Notes: generated by a model not told the origin, from the sequence alone. A stretch of DNA of 28,245 bases from CAZRQL01 sp964602415 (GCA_964602415.1 CAZRQL010000036.1:1-28245); one strand, 5' to 3'. Shown: positions 16,801 to 23,941, counted from the stretch's first letter. A program made the numbers and translations.

Positions 16801-17391
16801 AGAGTCTCTGCCCGACCTTTCCCAAGTGAGTGCTCTGGTCAACCAAACCGTATGCTGCCTGACGTAATCTTTTTGGTACTCAATGACATCCAAAATTTTA
16901 ATCATCGCCCTTTCGAGGTCGTCCACCACCTGCCAAAATTGCGGAGGATGCCACTGTTGAAGTTTTTCGGGGTCTTCGAGCTCTTTCCAGAAGTTCTCAA
17001 ATTGATTGCGCCACTGGTTGAAAGCATCCAAATCGGTAATGGTCTCACGGGCATAAATCCAATCTATCCGCTGCAAAACAGGGTGCAAATTGGTTGTGTC
17101 TTTTTCCGATAGTGTAATGTGCAAAAGGGGAATAATCCGCTTGCCACACTTGACGGCATGGTCTATCTCCAGACGACAATAGGGAGAATTGACTGAAGCC
17201 GGACTGATGATAAAAATGAAGTTATGAGCCGATTCAATCCCTTGATAGATACGCTGTTGGTAGTCCTGACCATGCGGGATATTCACCTTGTCAAACCATG
17301 CCTCGTAACCCTTAAACCGCAAAGACTGGTACACACGGGCGGCCATGATGATACTTTCTTTGCGTGCATAAGAAATAAACGCGTCTTTCAC
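13801..17391 (-). CDS. Triple-TIR transmembrane protein with C-terminal FGE/SUMF1-like domain
   Basis: This 1196-residue protein has three TIR-containing units in tandem. TIR1 is at about 3-115, TIR2 at 247-335 and TIR3 at 441-550, each with a CxxE block (C72/E75, C311/E314, C511/E514). TIR1 and TIR3 keep the WFD and Gly-Ile-Glu core, but TIR2 has lost WFD. Each TIR is followed by a linker module with an LT.AL.W-like block, an LL.G....AE.WL block, and a closing DFIAESRK-type motif (233-240, 427-434, 641-648). One membrane helix (about 672-690) is preceded by Arg-rich residues, so the TIRs are probably cytoplasmic. A long Ala/Glu/Arg coiled coil (691-826), a helical TPR-like stretch (826-925) and an FGE-type C-type-lectin-fold domain (about 1000-1196; DMSGNVAEWT, MGGSY, GFRIVF) follow. 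One of the two FGE cysteines is replaced (Asp1168; Cys1173 kept), so that domain may bind and not catalyse. It starts at GTG 17391 with no alternative. Likely an NAD-cleaving or signalling conflict protein. Confidence 0.88.
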   Translation of the reverse strand: MKDAFISYARKESIIMAARVYQSLRFKGYEAWFDKVNIPHGQDYQQRIYQGIESAHNFIFIISPASVNSPYCRLEIDHAVKCGKRIIPLLHITLSEKDTTNLHPVLQRIDWIYARETITDLDAFNQWRNQFENFWKELEDPEKLQQWHPPQFWQVVDDLERAMIKILDVIEYQKDYVRQHTVWLTRALTWERSGRDSHLLLVGTDRAQAETWLRTQFVAPEQPPSEPNFLVCDFIAESRKNAFNMMSSVYISYEDHDLMHHINFALMRQGFSTSMTERNALKQKSMESEEIESADNLVWIKTPLSARSKLCFQEIEYAAQLNKRIVVLSIDCQENPIALPNGTVYIEGEIQPNGDISEKTKLRLLTELAQNQSYYEEHKIYLTKALKWKRQNFNNSILLQGYDLQRAESFLKAGLQLPHKPVQLHYDFIDESKSKSGMLQTEVFISYSRTDGDFARRLNEDLQAAGKTTWFDQDSIAKAAANFEEEIFKGIERANNFLFIISPKALESSFCEIETRYAVQKGKRILTVMIEEPSSVPMPPELAVVQWIDFKNYDFYDSFGELLRTLDTDRDHVAGHTKWGLKASAWLEANKEQSLLLGQVECSLAEAWLREAFFLNPEEKIDYQNLPIKCKNPRPTELQIEFISQSRKSLDAIALLEIQNAKRLRNLLFRSNVALAISVLFLITSLYFIYRVEILREEAEEARADLEVQKENALKLKAMSDNSAQATRRALDDALAQKRRADSLYQAAQAAQDKALRNEKLAIESAAKARKSASEAEAALGQSIESEKKANLARLAADSARVQAERARIAAERANIEIKQKEQQLFENYYYNAESYVQEGNFNDLALQLENIRTLRPDTFDAVALKLAVEARDFYFTSISERLLRNIRNQKKFEKQIAFTKLSLAMIAASSGRFEKAIQLIEKPELLPKIIQVLESAASKGQDAAQNAQQVAYSQLQEAILSGIEIQERKEFLKKYDVKGIFGDPQFARAYLRELSDVRSTQERIGGAFVNVLKTEVTVEMYRLYSMANAGTALPIEKLDNGAFVNTQDNLPAVMVSYEDATNYCQWLSRFLRTTIRLPTAANWLLLAQKLDSLGKPVHRFSGSNNLDEVGWYQANSSGKPQPVRRKLPNSRDLFDMSGNVAEWTSTPAKKARSYNLKYLIMGGSYKDNEKDCENDAQNSTLQYLRAPYIGFRIVF

Positions 17392-17439
17392 GAATTGTGC
17401 TTTGGTCAGCGCAAGTTACCAACTCTGTGCATACGAAAA

Positions 17440-17469
17440 CAAAATTTGACCATATTTTTTGATTTCAAA
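17440..17469 (-). promoter_or_regulatory. Candidate promoter of the TIR/FGE gene
   Basis: On the minus strand TTTG (17466-17469), 18 nt, then AAATTTTG (17440-17447) matches the Bacteroidota consensus at 7 of 8 positions in the -7 box. The implied leader is about 40 nt. An exact TAGTTTTG (17466-17473) overlaps the -33 box but has no -33 of its own. Confidence 0.3.
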
Positions 17470-17481
17470 ACTACTACGATG

Positions 17482-17556
17482 CCGCCTTATGGGACTGAAT
17501 TTTATTCTATTTCCCTAAAAATTACCATACCGTCTTTAGGAGGCTGAATTTTATTC
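17482..17556. repeat. Pair of imperfect 26-bp direct repeats between the TIR and DUF2179 genes
   Basis: Copies at 17482-17507 and 17531-17556 share a perfect 13-bp core, CTGAATTTTATTC (17495-17507 and 17544-17556), and most of the preceding 13 bp, with a 49-bp period. They lie upstream of the candidate TIR promoter. Apart from them and the promoter, the 270-bp gap at 17392-17661 holds nothing I recognise. They may be binding sites for a regulator or remnants of a dispersed repeat. Confidence 0.6.
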
Positions 17557-17661
17557 CCTTTTGGTAAAAAAACCTGATATTTCAGTATGTCAATCCATAA
17601 TGCGTGTTTGATTTGGTTGTTTTTGATATGATTTAACCAATTTTGCAGAACAATATAATTT

Positions 17662-18252
17662 ATGCAAGAAATCTTGTCTCTGATGCCGCCTTGGTTTTTT
17701 CATTGGGTGGTCATGCCGGTGCTTATCTTTTTGGCAAGGGTCGCAGATATGTCGGTAGGTACGCTGCGGGTGATGCTTACCGTTGCCGGAAAAAGAAGTT
17801 TAGTGCCTTTTTTGGGATTTATTGAGTCGCTGGTATGGCTGTTGGCGGTAAGGCAAATTATACAAAACTTGGACAGCCCTATTTCTTACATAGCCTATGC
17901 GGCGGGCTTTGGGATGGGTATTTTTGTGGGCTTGAAAGTAGATGAGCGGCTGGCGGTAGGCATGGTAATCGTTAGGGTCATCACGCCCAATAGAGACCCT
18001 GAGATGATAAAAGCCATTCGCAAGGCGGGGTTTGGGCTTACCGTGGTAGAAGGAGAAGGCCAAATGGGGCCTGTTAGTTTGCTTTTTGTCGTTACGGACA
18101 GAAAAAAAATTGACAACCTAACTGGTATCGTCAAAGCCCACCTGCCCAACGCCTTTTATACCATCGAAGGCATCAAATACGCCAGCCAACAATTGGACTA
18201 TACGCAGTCAATGAAGCGCGACAACTTCTTGGGCGGGTTACTCAAAAAATAG
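17662..18252 (+). CDS. DUF2179 (UPF0316-type) membrane protein
   Basis: This 196-residue protein has three predicted membrane helices (about 15-35, 48-66 and 74-92) and a cytoplasmic C-terminal domain of about 100 residues. The MSVGTLRVMLTVAGKR stretch, the GFIESLVWLLAVRQII helix and the VDERLAVGMV junction are typical of the UPF0316/DUF2179 family found in Bacillota and Bacteroidota. The soluble part (from about residue 100) contains two alpha/beta repeats (VVRVITPN, GFGLTVVEGEG, LLFVVTDRKK) matching DUF2179, which resembles regulatory ligand-binding folds. No catalytic residues are evident and the function is unknown. It is divergent from the TIR gene and followed 26 nt later by gcvT. Confidence 0.85.
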   Translation: MQEILSLMPPWFFHWVVMPVLIFLARVADMSVGTLRVMLTVAGKRSLVPFLGFIESLVWLLAVRQIIQNLDSPISYIAYAAGFGMGIFVGLKVDERLAVGMVIVRVITPNRDPEMIKAIRKAGFGLTVVEGEGQMGPVSLLFVVTDRKKIDNLTGIVKAHLPNAFYTIEGIKYASQQLDYTQSMKRDNFLGGLLKK

Positions 18253-18255
18253 CAC

Positions 18256-18263
18256 TATATTTG
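18256..18263 (+). promoter_or_regulatory. Candidate -7 element before gcvT
   Basis: TATATTTG matches TAnnTTTG and lies 15 nt before ATG 18279. The nearest TTGG (18229-18232) is 23 nt upstream, longer than the usual 19. It could give gcvT its own promoter separate from the DUF2179 gene. Confidence 0.3.
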
Positions 18264-18278
18264 TGCAAACAAAAATCA

Positions 18279-19367
18279 ATGGAAATCAAATACGTACCTC
18301 TCAATGAGGTTCATATCGCTTTAGGTGCCAAAATGGTGCCTTTTGCCGGTTACAATATGCCCGTTCGTTATTCTTCGGACAAAGAAGAGCACTTAACAGT
18401 ACGCAATTCGGTAGGGGTTTTTGACGTTTCGCACATGGGAGAATTTGTGCTCAAAGGAGAAAGAGCCTTGGAACTTATCCAACTCGTTACCAGCAACGAT
18501 GCCTCAAAACTCACAGATGGCCAAGCCCAATATTCTTGTCTTCCCAATTTAAGCGGAGGAATTGTAGATGATTTGTTGGTGTACAAAATCGCCGATAAGC
18601 ATTATTTGTTGGTGGTAAACGCTTCCAATATCGAAAAAGATTGGAATTGGATTTGTAAATTCAACAATATGGGGGTTGAGATGCAAAATACCTCCGATCA
18701 AACCGCTCTTTTGGCTATCCAAGGCCCCAAAGCCATCAATGCCCTCCAAAAACTCACCGATATTGACCTTTCTGCCATACCTTATTATCATTTCAAAATA
18801 GCTCGTTTTGCGGGAATTGAAGAGGTAATCATATCGAATACAGGCTACACCGGTGCCGGTGGATTTGAGCTGTACGTGCAAGCAGAGCACGCCAAAAAAC
18901 TTTGGAGTTCGGTGTTTGAAGCCGGAGAAGAGTTTGGAATCAAACCCATAGGACTGGGGGCAAGAGACACCTTGCGCCTCGAAATGGGGTATTGCCTATA
19001 TGGAAACGACATAGACGACAGCACCTCACCCATTGAGGCGGGGCTGGGGTGGATAACCAAATTCAGCAAGCATTTCAACAACTCCCAAGCCCTTATAGAG
19101 CAAAAAGAAAAGGGTGTTTCGCGTGCTCTGGTGGGTTTTATGACCGAAGGCATGGCCATACCTCGCAGCCATTATCCCATTTGTGATGCCCAAGGCAACA
19201 AAATCGGCGAAGTAACATCTGGAACTTTATCTCCTTCCATGAACAAAGGAATAGGATTGGGATATGTAAAAACCGAATACAAAAAGCCCAGCACAGAAAT
19301 TTTTATTGAAATCAGAGGTAAATTGAATAAAGCTATTGTAGAAAAATTACCTTTGTTAAAAAATTAA
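18279..19367 (+). CDS. gcvT: Glycine cleavage system aminomethyltransferase (T protein)
   Basis: This 362-residue enzyme takes the aminomethyl group from lipoylated H protein and forms 5,10-methylenetetrahydrofolate and ammonia. The family core is clear: VPFAGYNMPVRY (20-31), FDVSHMGEF (48-56), SGGIVDDLLVY with the catalytic Asp near residue 97, and GYTGAGGFELY. GLGARDTLRLEMGYCLYGNDI is the folate-site block, and EVTSGTLSPSMNKGIGLGYV ends the protein. Length matches the family. The start is ATG 18279; a TTG at 18261 overlaps the -7 element. The remaining glycine cleavage genes (gcvH, gcvP) are not in this window, so the system is split. The ATP-grasp gene follows 54 nt later. Confidence 0.95.
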   Translation: MEIKYVPLNEVHIALGAKMVPFAGYNMPVRYSSDKEEHLTVRNSVGVFDVSHMGEFVLKGERALELIQLVTSNDASKLTDGQAQYSCLPNLSGGIVDDLLVYKIADKHYLLVVNASNIEKDWNWICKFNNMGVEMQNTSDQTALLAIQGPKAINALQKLTDIDLSAIPYYHFKIARFAGIEEVIISNTGYTGAGGFELYVQAEHAKKLWSSVFEAGEEFGIKPIGLGARDTLRLEMGYCLYGNDIDDSTSPIEAGLGWITKFSKHFNNSQALIEQKEKGVSRALVGFMTEGMAIPRSHYPICDAQGNKIGEVTSGTLSPSMNKGIGLGYVKTEYKKPSTEIFIEIRGKLNKAIVEKLPLLKN

Positions 19368-19421
19368 TGCCATCACAAACTTAAAATCATCAAACCGACG
19401 CAAATCAACACAATTACCCAA

Positions 19422-20639
19422 ATGGAAAATCGCAAACCTCTTACCATCATCTGTTTGACTTGCTACTACAAAGGGCACGAGTTCATCAAACAAGCCAAGG
19501 CAGAAGGCTGCAAAGTCTATTTGCTTACTGATGAGAAACTCAGGGACAAAGAATGGCCTTGGGAATGTATTGATGAAGCCTTCTACTTGAATCTCAATGC
19601 CAATTATGAATGGGACTGGAATCAAGTAAAAGCAGGGATGAATTTTTTGATGAAGCGCGAAAAGATAGACCGCATAGTGGCTTTAGACGATTTTGATGTA
19701 GAGAAAGCCGCTCTTATCCGCGAAGAGTTTCGGATTCCGGGTATGGGACACAGCACTTCGCGTTTTTTTAGGGACAAGCTGGCCATGCGCTACAAAGCCG
19801 AGTCGTTGGGTATCCATGCACCTGCTTTTGTGCCGGCTTTCAATGACGAAGAAATGGCGGCCTTCATGCAATCCAACCCCGGCCCTTGGCTGCTAAAACC
19901 TCGAGGCTCTGCGGCCAGCACAGGCATCAAAAAAATCCATCACCCCGACGAACTGTGGCCTTTGTTGGTCAATATTAGAGACGGGCAAGGTGCTTATCTG
20001 TTGGAGTGTTTTCGCCCGGGGGAGGTCTATCACGTAGATTCGATTGTGGTGGATTCACAAATTGTTTTTTCACGGGTGCACAAGTACCTAAGTCCGCCTT
20101 TGGAAGTAACCACCGAAGGCCGGGTATTCCGCTCTATGAATGTAGAGTACGGTTCGCCCGATGACAAACAACTTACCGAAATTAATGCCAACCTTCTCGA
20201 AGGGTTTGGTATGAGGGCAGGGGTTTCGCACACAGAATTTATCAAATCTGCCGAAGATGGCAAATTCTATTTCCTTGAAACCTCGGCGCGCGTAGGAGGG
20301 GCACACCTGATGGATGCTTTGGAAGCAAGTTCGGGACTCAACCTTTGGAGAGAATGGGCGCGCGTAGAGTGCCTAAGAGAAGGCGAAAAGTACAAACTCC
20401 CCAAAACCCGCAAAGAATACGCTGGTATCATCATTTCTTTGGCCAAACAGCAAAATCCTGATCTTTCGGGCTATACAGAAAAAGAAATCGTTTGGCGCAT
20501 GAACAAGGAGTACCATGTAGGACTTATTTTCCGCTCTCGAAGTCATAAAAAAATATTAGAACTACTCGAAAACTACGCACAGCGTTTTTACGAAGAGTTT
20601 TTTGCCACAGGGCCTCAACTCGAAAGGCCAACCGACTAA
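19422..20639 (+). CDS. ATP-grasp family ligase of unknown substrate
   Basis: This 405-residue soluble enzyme has an N-terminal pre-ATP-grasp Rossmann-like region (ICLTCYYKGHEFIKQAKAEG, KVYLLTDE) and a central ATP-grasp fold. WLLKPRGSAASTGIKKI (156-172) is the nucleotide-binding Lys/Gly loop, LLECFRPGEVYHVDSIV (193-209) follows, and FLETSARVGGAHLMD (284-298) is the metal-binding block, with Glu286 and Arg290. The usual Asn of the ExN metal pair is replaced by Ser288. Members of this superfamily join a carboxylate to an amine or thiol through an acyl phosphate, but the substrate cannot be read from sequence. It sits 54 nt after gcvT and 27 nt before the cyclase gene, so the three are probably cotranscribed. 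Confidence 0.85.
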   Translation: MENRKPLTIICLTCYYKGHEFIKQAKAEGCKVYLLTDEKLRDKEWPWECIDEAFYLNLNANYEWDWNQVKAGMNFLMKREKIDRIVALDDFDVEKAALIREEFRIPGMGHSTSRFFRDKLAMRYKAESLGIHAPAFVPAFNDEEMAAFMQSNPGPWLLKPRGSAASTGIKKIHHPDELWPLLVNIRDGQGAYLLECFRPGEVYHVDSIVVDSQIVFSRVHKYLSPPLEVTTEGRVFRSMNVEYGSPDDKQLTEINANLLEGFGMRAGVSHTEFIKSAEDGKFYFLETSARVGGAHLMDALEASSGLNLWREWARVECLREGEKYKLPKTRKEYAGIIISLAKQQNPDLSGYTEKEIVWRMNKEYHVGLIFRSRSHKKILELLENYAQRFYEEFFATGPQLERPTD

Positions 20640-20666
20640 AAAGTTACCTTATACCCATCTAAATTT

Positions 20667-22478
20667 ATGAAACGGGGACTCATTTTTGCTCTGCTGCTCA
20701 GTTGCTCATTGCTACACGCCCAATCGCGCATCATACCCAAAAAAGATGACAGAGGTTCACAAACCGCGAAAGTGAGAGATGCTGACCGGGCAACAGCTAC
20801 TGCCGCCATCAAAGACGAACCTATACCTCCCAATTTGCCCCAGCGCGAAAAAGATATAATCCAATTGGGCAATTTAGAGCGAAGAGGTGAATACGGAAAA
20901 GCGGCTGAGTTGGCTCTCAGTATCGGACAAAGTTTCCGCGAGGACAAAATAGTCCAAAAAACCACCGAGTACCTCCAAAAAGCCGCAGAATTGGGCAAAA
21001 AAGCCAAAAACGACCTCATAAGTGCCAAAGCCATGGAAATTTTAGGGGAAAATTTTTTGGCCTACAGCTTTTATGACGATGCCTATCACAACCTAAAAGA
21101 AGCCGCCAGAGCATACAAAAAACTTGGCGATGAAGAAAAAACAAGCGTCCTGCTGCTTAAAATGGGAGATTGCTTTGCGCTACAACGCATGCCCGACAAA
21201 GCTGCCATAGAATACGAACGTGCCTTTAAGCAAGCAGATGATAAATCCCCTTCCAAAATTCGAGCTGCACGGTTGCTCATCAAAGCCTATAAAGAAGCCG
21301 GAAAAATGGACAAAGCAGCCAACTACGAAGAGTATATTGCCTCTTTGACCCAAAAAACCAAAATTGAAGATGTCAAACCAGAAGTAACCCAACAAGAGCA
21401 AGAACAAATCTTACTCAAAGAGGCCACCATCTTGCGAAACCAAGAGGAAATAGCAGAAAAAGAAAAAGAACTCCAAAGCAAGCAGTTGAGCGATGAAGAA
21501 AAAGAAAAGATAAAAGCCGAACTCTTGGCCAAACAATCAGAAAACGACCGCTCAAAAAAAGAACTTGAGAAATTTAAAGAAGAACTTGAAAAAAGCAAAC
21601 AGTACACCCAAGAACTCAAAGACGCCAACTTTTTGATAGAAGAAAAAGCCGCAAAATTTCGCTCTCAGGTCTTTTTGGTCGGCATTGGGGTCTCTTTGTT
21701 GCTTATCTCTTTTACCATTTTCTTTATTTACATTCGCCGCGCCAACCAGCAAATCAAAGAAAAAAACCGCGAACTCTCTGTGATGAACAACCAAATCCAA
21801 GAGAGAAACCAAATCATTGAGCAGGAAAAACAAAAATCAGAAGAATTGCTGCTCAATATTTTGCCTGTCCCTATTGCCAACGAGCTTAAAGAAAAAGGGA
21901 GCGTAACCCCCAAGCAGTACGATATGGTATCGGTTCTTTTTACTGACTTCAAAGGATTTACGGCCATTGCGGAGCGCATGTCCCCCACGGAGCTGGTCAA
22001 TGAACTCAATCGGTATTTTTCGGCTTTTGATGCCATCATCAAAGACCACAACTTAGAGAAAATCAAAACCATAGGCGATGCTTATATGTGTGCCGGCGGG
22101 CTTCCCGAACCCAACCAGACCAACCCCGTTGATACGGTCTTAGCCGCTTTGAAGATGGCAGAGTACGTCAGAAAAGAAGCTGAAAACCGCATTATTAAGG
22201 GATTGCCGGCTTTTGATATAAGAATCGGCGTTCATACAGGGCCTTTGGTAGCCGGTGTGGTGGGCACTAAAAAGTTCATATACGATATATGGGGAGATAC
22301 GGTAAATATTGCTTCGAGAATGGAGTCCAGTGGCGAGCCGGGTAAAGTAAACGTCTCAGGCGTAACCCAAGCCTTGTGTGAAGGGTATTTCAACTTTACT
22401 TATCGAGGAAAAATAGCCGCCAAAAACAAAGACCCGATGGATATGTATTTTGTGGATGGATTGAAAGAAAATGTATAA
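20667..22478 (+). CDS. Membrane adenylate cyclase with periplasmic TPR and coiled-coil sensor
   Basis: This 603-residue protein begins with a signal peptide (residues 1-19, ending LLHAQ). It continues with helical TPR-like repeats (about 60-225), a coiled coil rich in Glu/Lys (about 240-330), one membrane helix (335-355), a signalling coiled coil (360-395) and a class III cyclase domain (415-600). Metal ligands are Asp427 (FTDFKGF) and Asp471 (IGDAYM). Base-selecting residues are Lys467 and Asp540 (YDIWGDTVN), which indicates ATP and cAMP, not GTP. Transition-state residues Asn547 and Arg551 are present, so it should be active as a homodimer. The layout mirrors the TPR-histidine kinases of Bacteroidota with a cyclase in place of the kinase. 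It ends at a strong terminator. Confidence 0.92.
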   Translation: MKRGLIFALLLSCSLLHAQSRIIPKKDDRGSQTAKVRDADRATATAAIKDEPIPPNLPQREKDIIQLGNLERRGEYGKAAELALSIGQSFREDKIVQKTTEYLQKAAELGKKAKNDLISAKAMEILGENFLAYSFYDDAYHNLKEAARAYKKLGDEEKTSVLLLKMGDCFALQRMPDKAAIEYERAFKQADDKSPSKIRAARLLIKAYKEAGKMDKAANYEEYIASLTQKTKIEDVKPEVTQQEQEQILLKEATILRNQEEIAEKEKELQSKQLSDEEKEKIKAELLAKQSENDRSKKELEKFKEELEKSKQYTQELKDANFLIEEKAAKFRSQVFLVGIGVSLLLISFTIFFIYIRRANQQIKEKNRELSVMNNQIQERNQIIEQEKQKSEELLLNILPVPIANELKEKGSVTPKQYDMVSVLFTDFKGFTAIAERMSPTELVNELNRYFSAFDAIIKDHNLEKIKTIGDAYMCAGGLPEPNQTNPVDTVLAALKMAEYVRKEAENRIIKGLPAFDIRIGVHTGPLVAGVVGTKKFIYDIWGDTVNIASRMESSGEPGKVNVSGVTQALCEGYFNFTYRGKIAAKNKDPMDMYFVDGLKENV

Positions 22479-22479
22479 A

Positions 22480-22505
22480 AAAGGCCGTAAATTATTACGG
22501 CCTTT
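22480..22505. terminator. Bidirectional intrinsic terminator between the cyclase and THX genes
   Basis: Arms 22480-22490 (AAAGGCCGTAA) and 22495-22505 are perfectly complementary over 11 bp with a 4-nt loop, and A- and T-rich flanks lie on both sides. The hairpin begins one base after the cyclase stop and overlaps the last two bases of the THX stop, so it can end both convergent transcripts. Confidence 0.85.
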
Positions 22506-22611
22506 ACTGCTTTTTCTCAGAAGAACTATCTTTGGGTTTACGCGGACGGCTCACTCCAAAAGTACCGATTGATATTTTACCCTTTTTTGTTCTCTTGTCA
22601 CCTTTTCCCAT
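22504..22611 (-). CDS. 30S ribosomal protein THX
   Basis: This tiny 35-codon gene is below common ORF-length cut-offs. The product starts MGKGDKRTKKGKISIGTFG and continues VSRPRKPKDSSSEKKQ. It matches the Thermus THX protein (GKGDRRTRRGKIWRGTYG, then RPRKKK) almost position by position, including the conserved GKGD start, the basic GK region and the RPRK block. In Thermus THX lies in a pocket at the top of the 30S head and stabilises RNA helices there. It is highly basic, as expected. The ATG (22609-22611) follows a candidate promoter, and the stop is embedded in the shared terminator hairpin. It is convergent with the cyclase gene and downstream of the secreted protein at 22664. Confidence 0.92.
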   Translation of the reverse strand: MGKGDKRTKKGKISIGTFGVSRPRKPKDSSSEKKQ

Positions 22612-22628
22612 AGACTAAATATTTTACG

Positions 22629-22659
22629 CAAATAAAAATAGTCTTACCGATACATGCAA
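22629..22659 (-). promoter_or_regulatory. Candidate promoter of the THX gene
   Basis: On the minus strand TTG (22657-22659), 20 nt, then TTTATTTG (22629-22636) matches the Bacteroidota consensus except one base of the -7 box. The predicted start is about 10 nt before the ATG. The -33 lies just after the stop codon of the upstream gene. Confidence 0.45.
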
Positions 22660-22663
22660 CAAT

Positions 22664-23941
22664 CTACCTGCTTTCAAAGGATTTTCTCAAATTCTCGTCC
22701 ATTTTGACAAAGTTATAGTTTTCCCAAAACTCTGCATCGTGGTCTGTATCGCGGTCATAAACCATATCGCGCAGGGTGAGTCTTTCGCGATTGGGTATCG
22801 TTTTTACGTCTTCTGTATTGATACCAGTCGTAAAAAGCTCATAAATTTTGCCTATCGTAATTTTATCTTTGCCATTGAATGTTTTGGCATAGGCCGCTTT
22901 GGTGCGCTTTGAAGTGGCCAAAGCCTCATAGGTCTCTCCTTGCATGGTATAAATCAAAAACCATTTGCCCTCAGAAGACATGGTGTATTCAATAATGGAA
23001 TAGTCTTCTATTTTTTTGATTTCGATGCCTTGGTATTTGAAAGGCACTATGTCTTTAAGGTGCGATTCACTGAGTTTGTATTCCAGGCGTACTATGGCAA
23101 AAGTTTCTGTATCTATCATGATTTCGCCTTCATAAAGAGGCTCTTTGACTTTATTTTTTTGGTCAAACTTCAAAATATAAGTATCCCGCCCGTTGATTTT
23201 CTTTTTACCCACCAGTTTATAGTCGTATTTGTTTATGTAGTCGCTTCGGATGAATAAAAACGACACCGAATTGGGGTGCTTGGCAATGTCTTGCTGGATG
23301 ATATTTACGGGGCCGCCTCTCATCACCCCCGGCTGAGACCAAATAAACCGAGCCAGAGAGTCATCCACCCCTACTTCACGACCTTTGATCATACGCACCT
23401 CTTCGTGTCCTCCGGTAAAATGCCCTGAATATGGCGACTTATACACATCTAAAACGGCTTCAGCTACCCTGCCGTGGGAATAGTTCAAATCGCCAATCTC
23501 ACGATAAAATGCCGCAAGCATGGTGGCTTTGTTGTAGTAATTGGTGGATATTTTTTCAACAGCTTTTTTTATGATGCTCACAGGGGTTGTTACGCTAATG
23601 TCCACCTCTTCGAGTACCACTGACTCTTGATTGAGTTGAACGTTGTAAGGTGAAGTAACTGCAGACAAGGATATTTCGTGCTTGAAGTAGCCAATAAGCG
23701 AAAACTCCAATTTAGCATCCTCAGCAGTAGATGAGGGAAACTTGATAATATATTCCCCATCCAAATTGGTGGCGGAACTGATATTGGTGCCTCTTATTTT
23801 CACCAACACGTATGCAAGAGGCGTACCACTGGCTTTTGCCGTTACTTTGCCTTCTATTACTCTGAGTTCTTGGGCTTTGAGTGGCAAATAAGAAAAGGCA
23901 AAAAATGCAATCAACACAAGGATTTTTTTGTTCCGGGGCAT
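22664..23941 (-). CDS. Secreted carboxypeptidase-regulatory-like domain protein
   Basis: This 425-residue protein starts with a signal peptide (MPRNKKILVLIAFFAFSYLP, ending KAQ). Residues about 28-110 form a CarboxypepD_reg-like beta-sandwich, with EGKVTAKASGTPLAYVLVKIRGTNISSATNLDGEYIIKFP split between its strands. This domain is common at the N-terminus of Bacteroidota outer-membrane and TonB-dependent proteins. The remainder (about 115-425) is a mostly beta region with VSIIKKAVEKI and YNKATMLAAFYREIG, found in stand-alone proteins of this kind in the phylum, probably periplasmic or on the outer membrane. There is no barrel of TonB-receptor length. The substrate is unknown. It is divergent from the SDR gene. 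Confidence 0.85.
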   Translation of the reverse strand: MPRNKKILVLIAFFAFSYLPLKAQELRVIEGKVTAKASGTPLAYVLVKIRGTNISSATNLDGEYIIKFPSSTAEDAKLEFSLIGYFKHEISLSAVTSPYNVQLNQESVVLEEVDISVTTPVSIIKKAVEKISTNYYNKATMLAAFYREIGDLNYSHGRVAEAVLDVYKSPYSGHFTGGHEEVRMIKGREVGVDDSLARFIWSQPGVMRGGPVNIIQQDIAKHPNSVSFLFIRSDYINKYDYKLVGKKKINGRDTYILKFDQKNKVKEPLYEGEIMIDTETFAIVRLEYKLSESHLKDIVPFKYQGIEIKKIEDYSIIEYTMSSEGKWFLIYTMQGETYEALATSKRTKAAYAKTFNGKDKITIGKIYELFTTGINTEDVKTIPNRERLTLRDMVYDRDTDHDAEFWENYNFVKMDENLRKSFESR

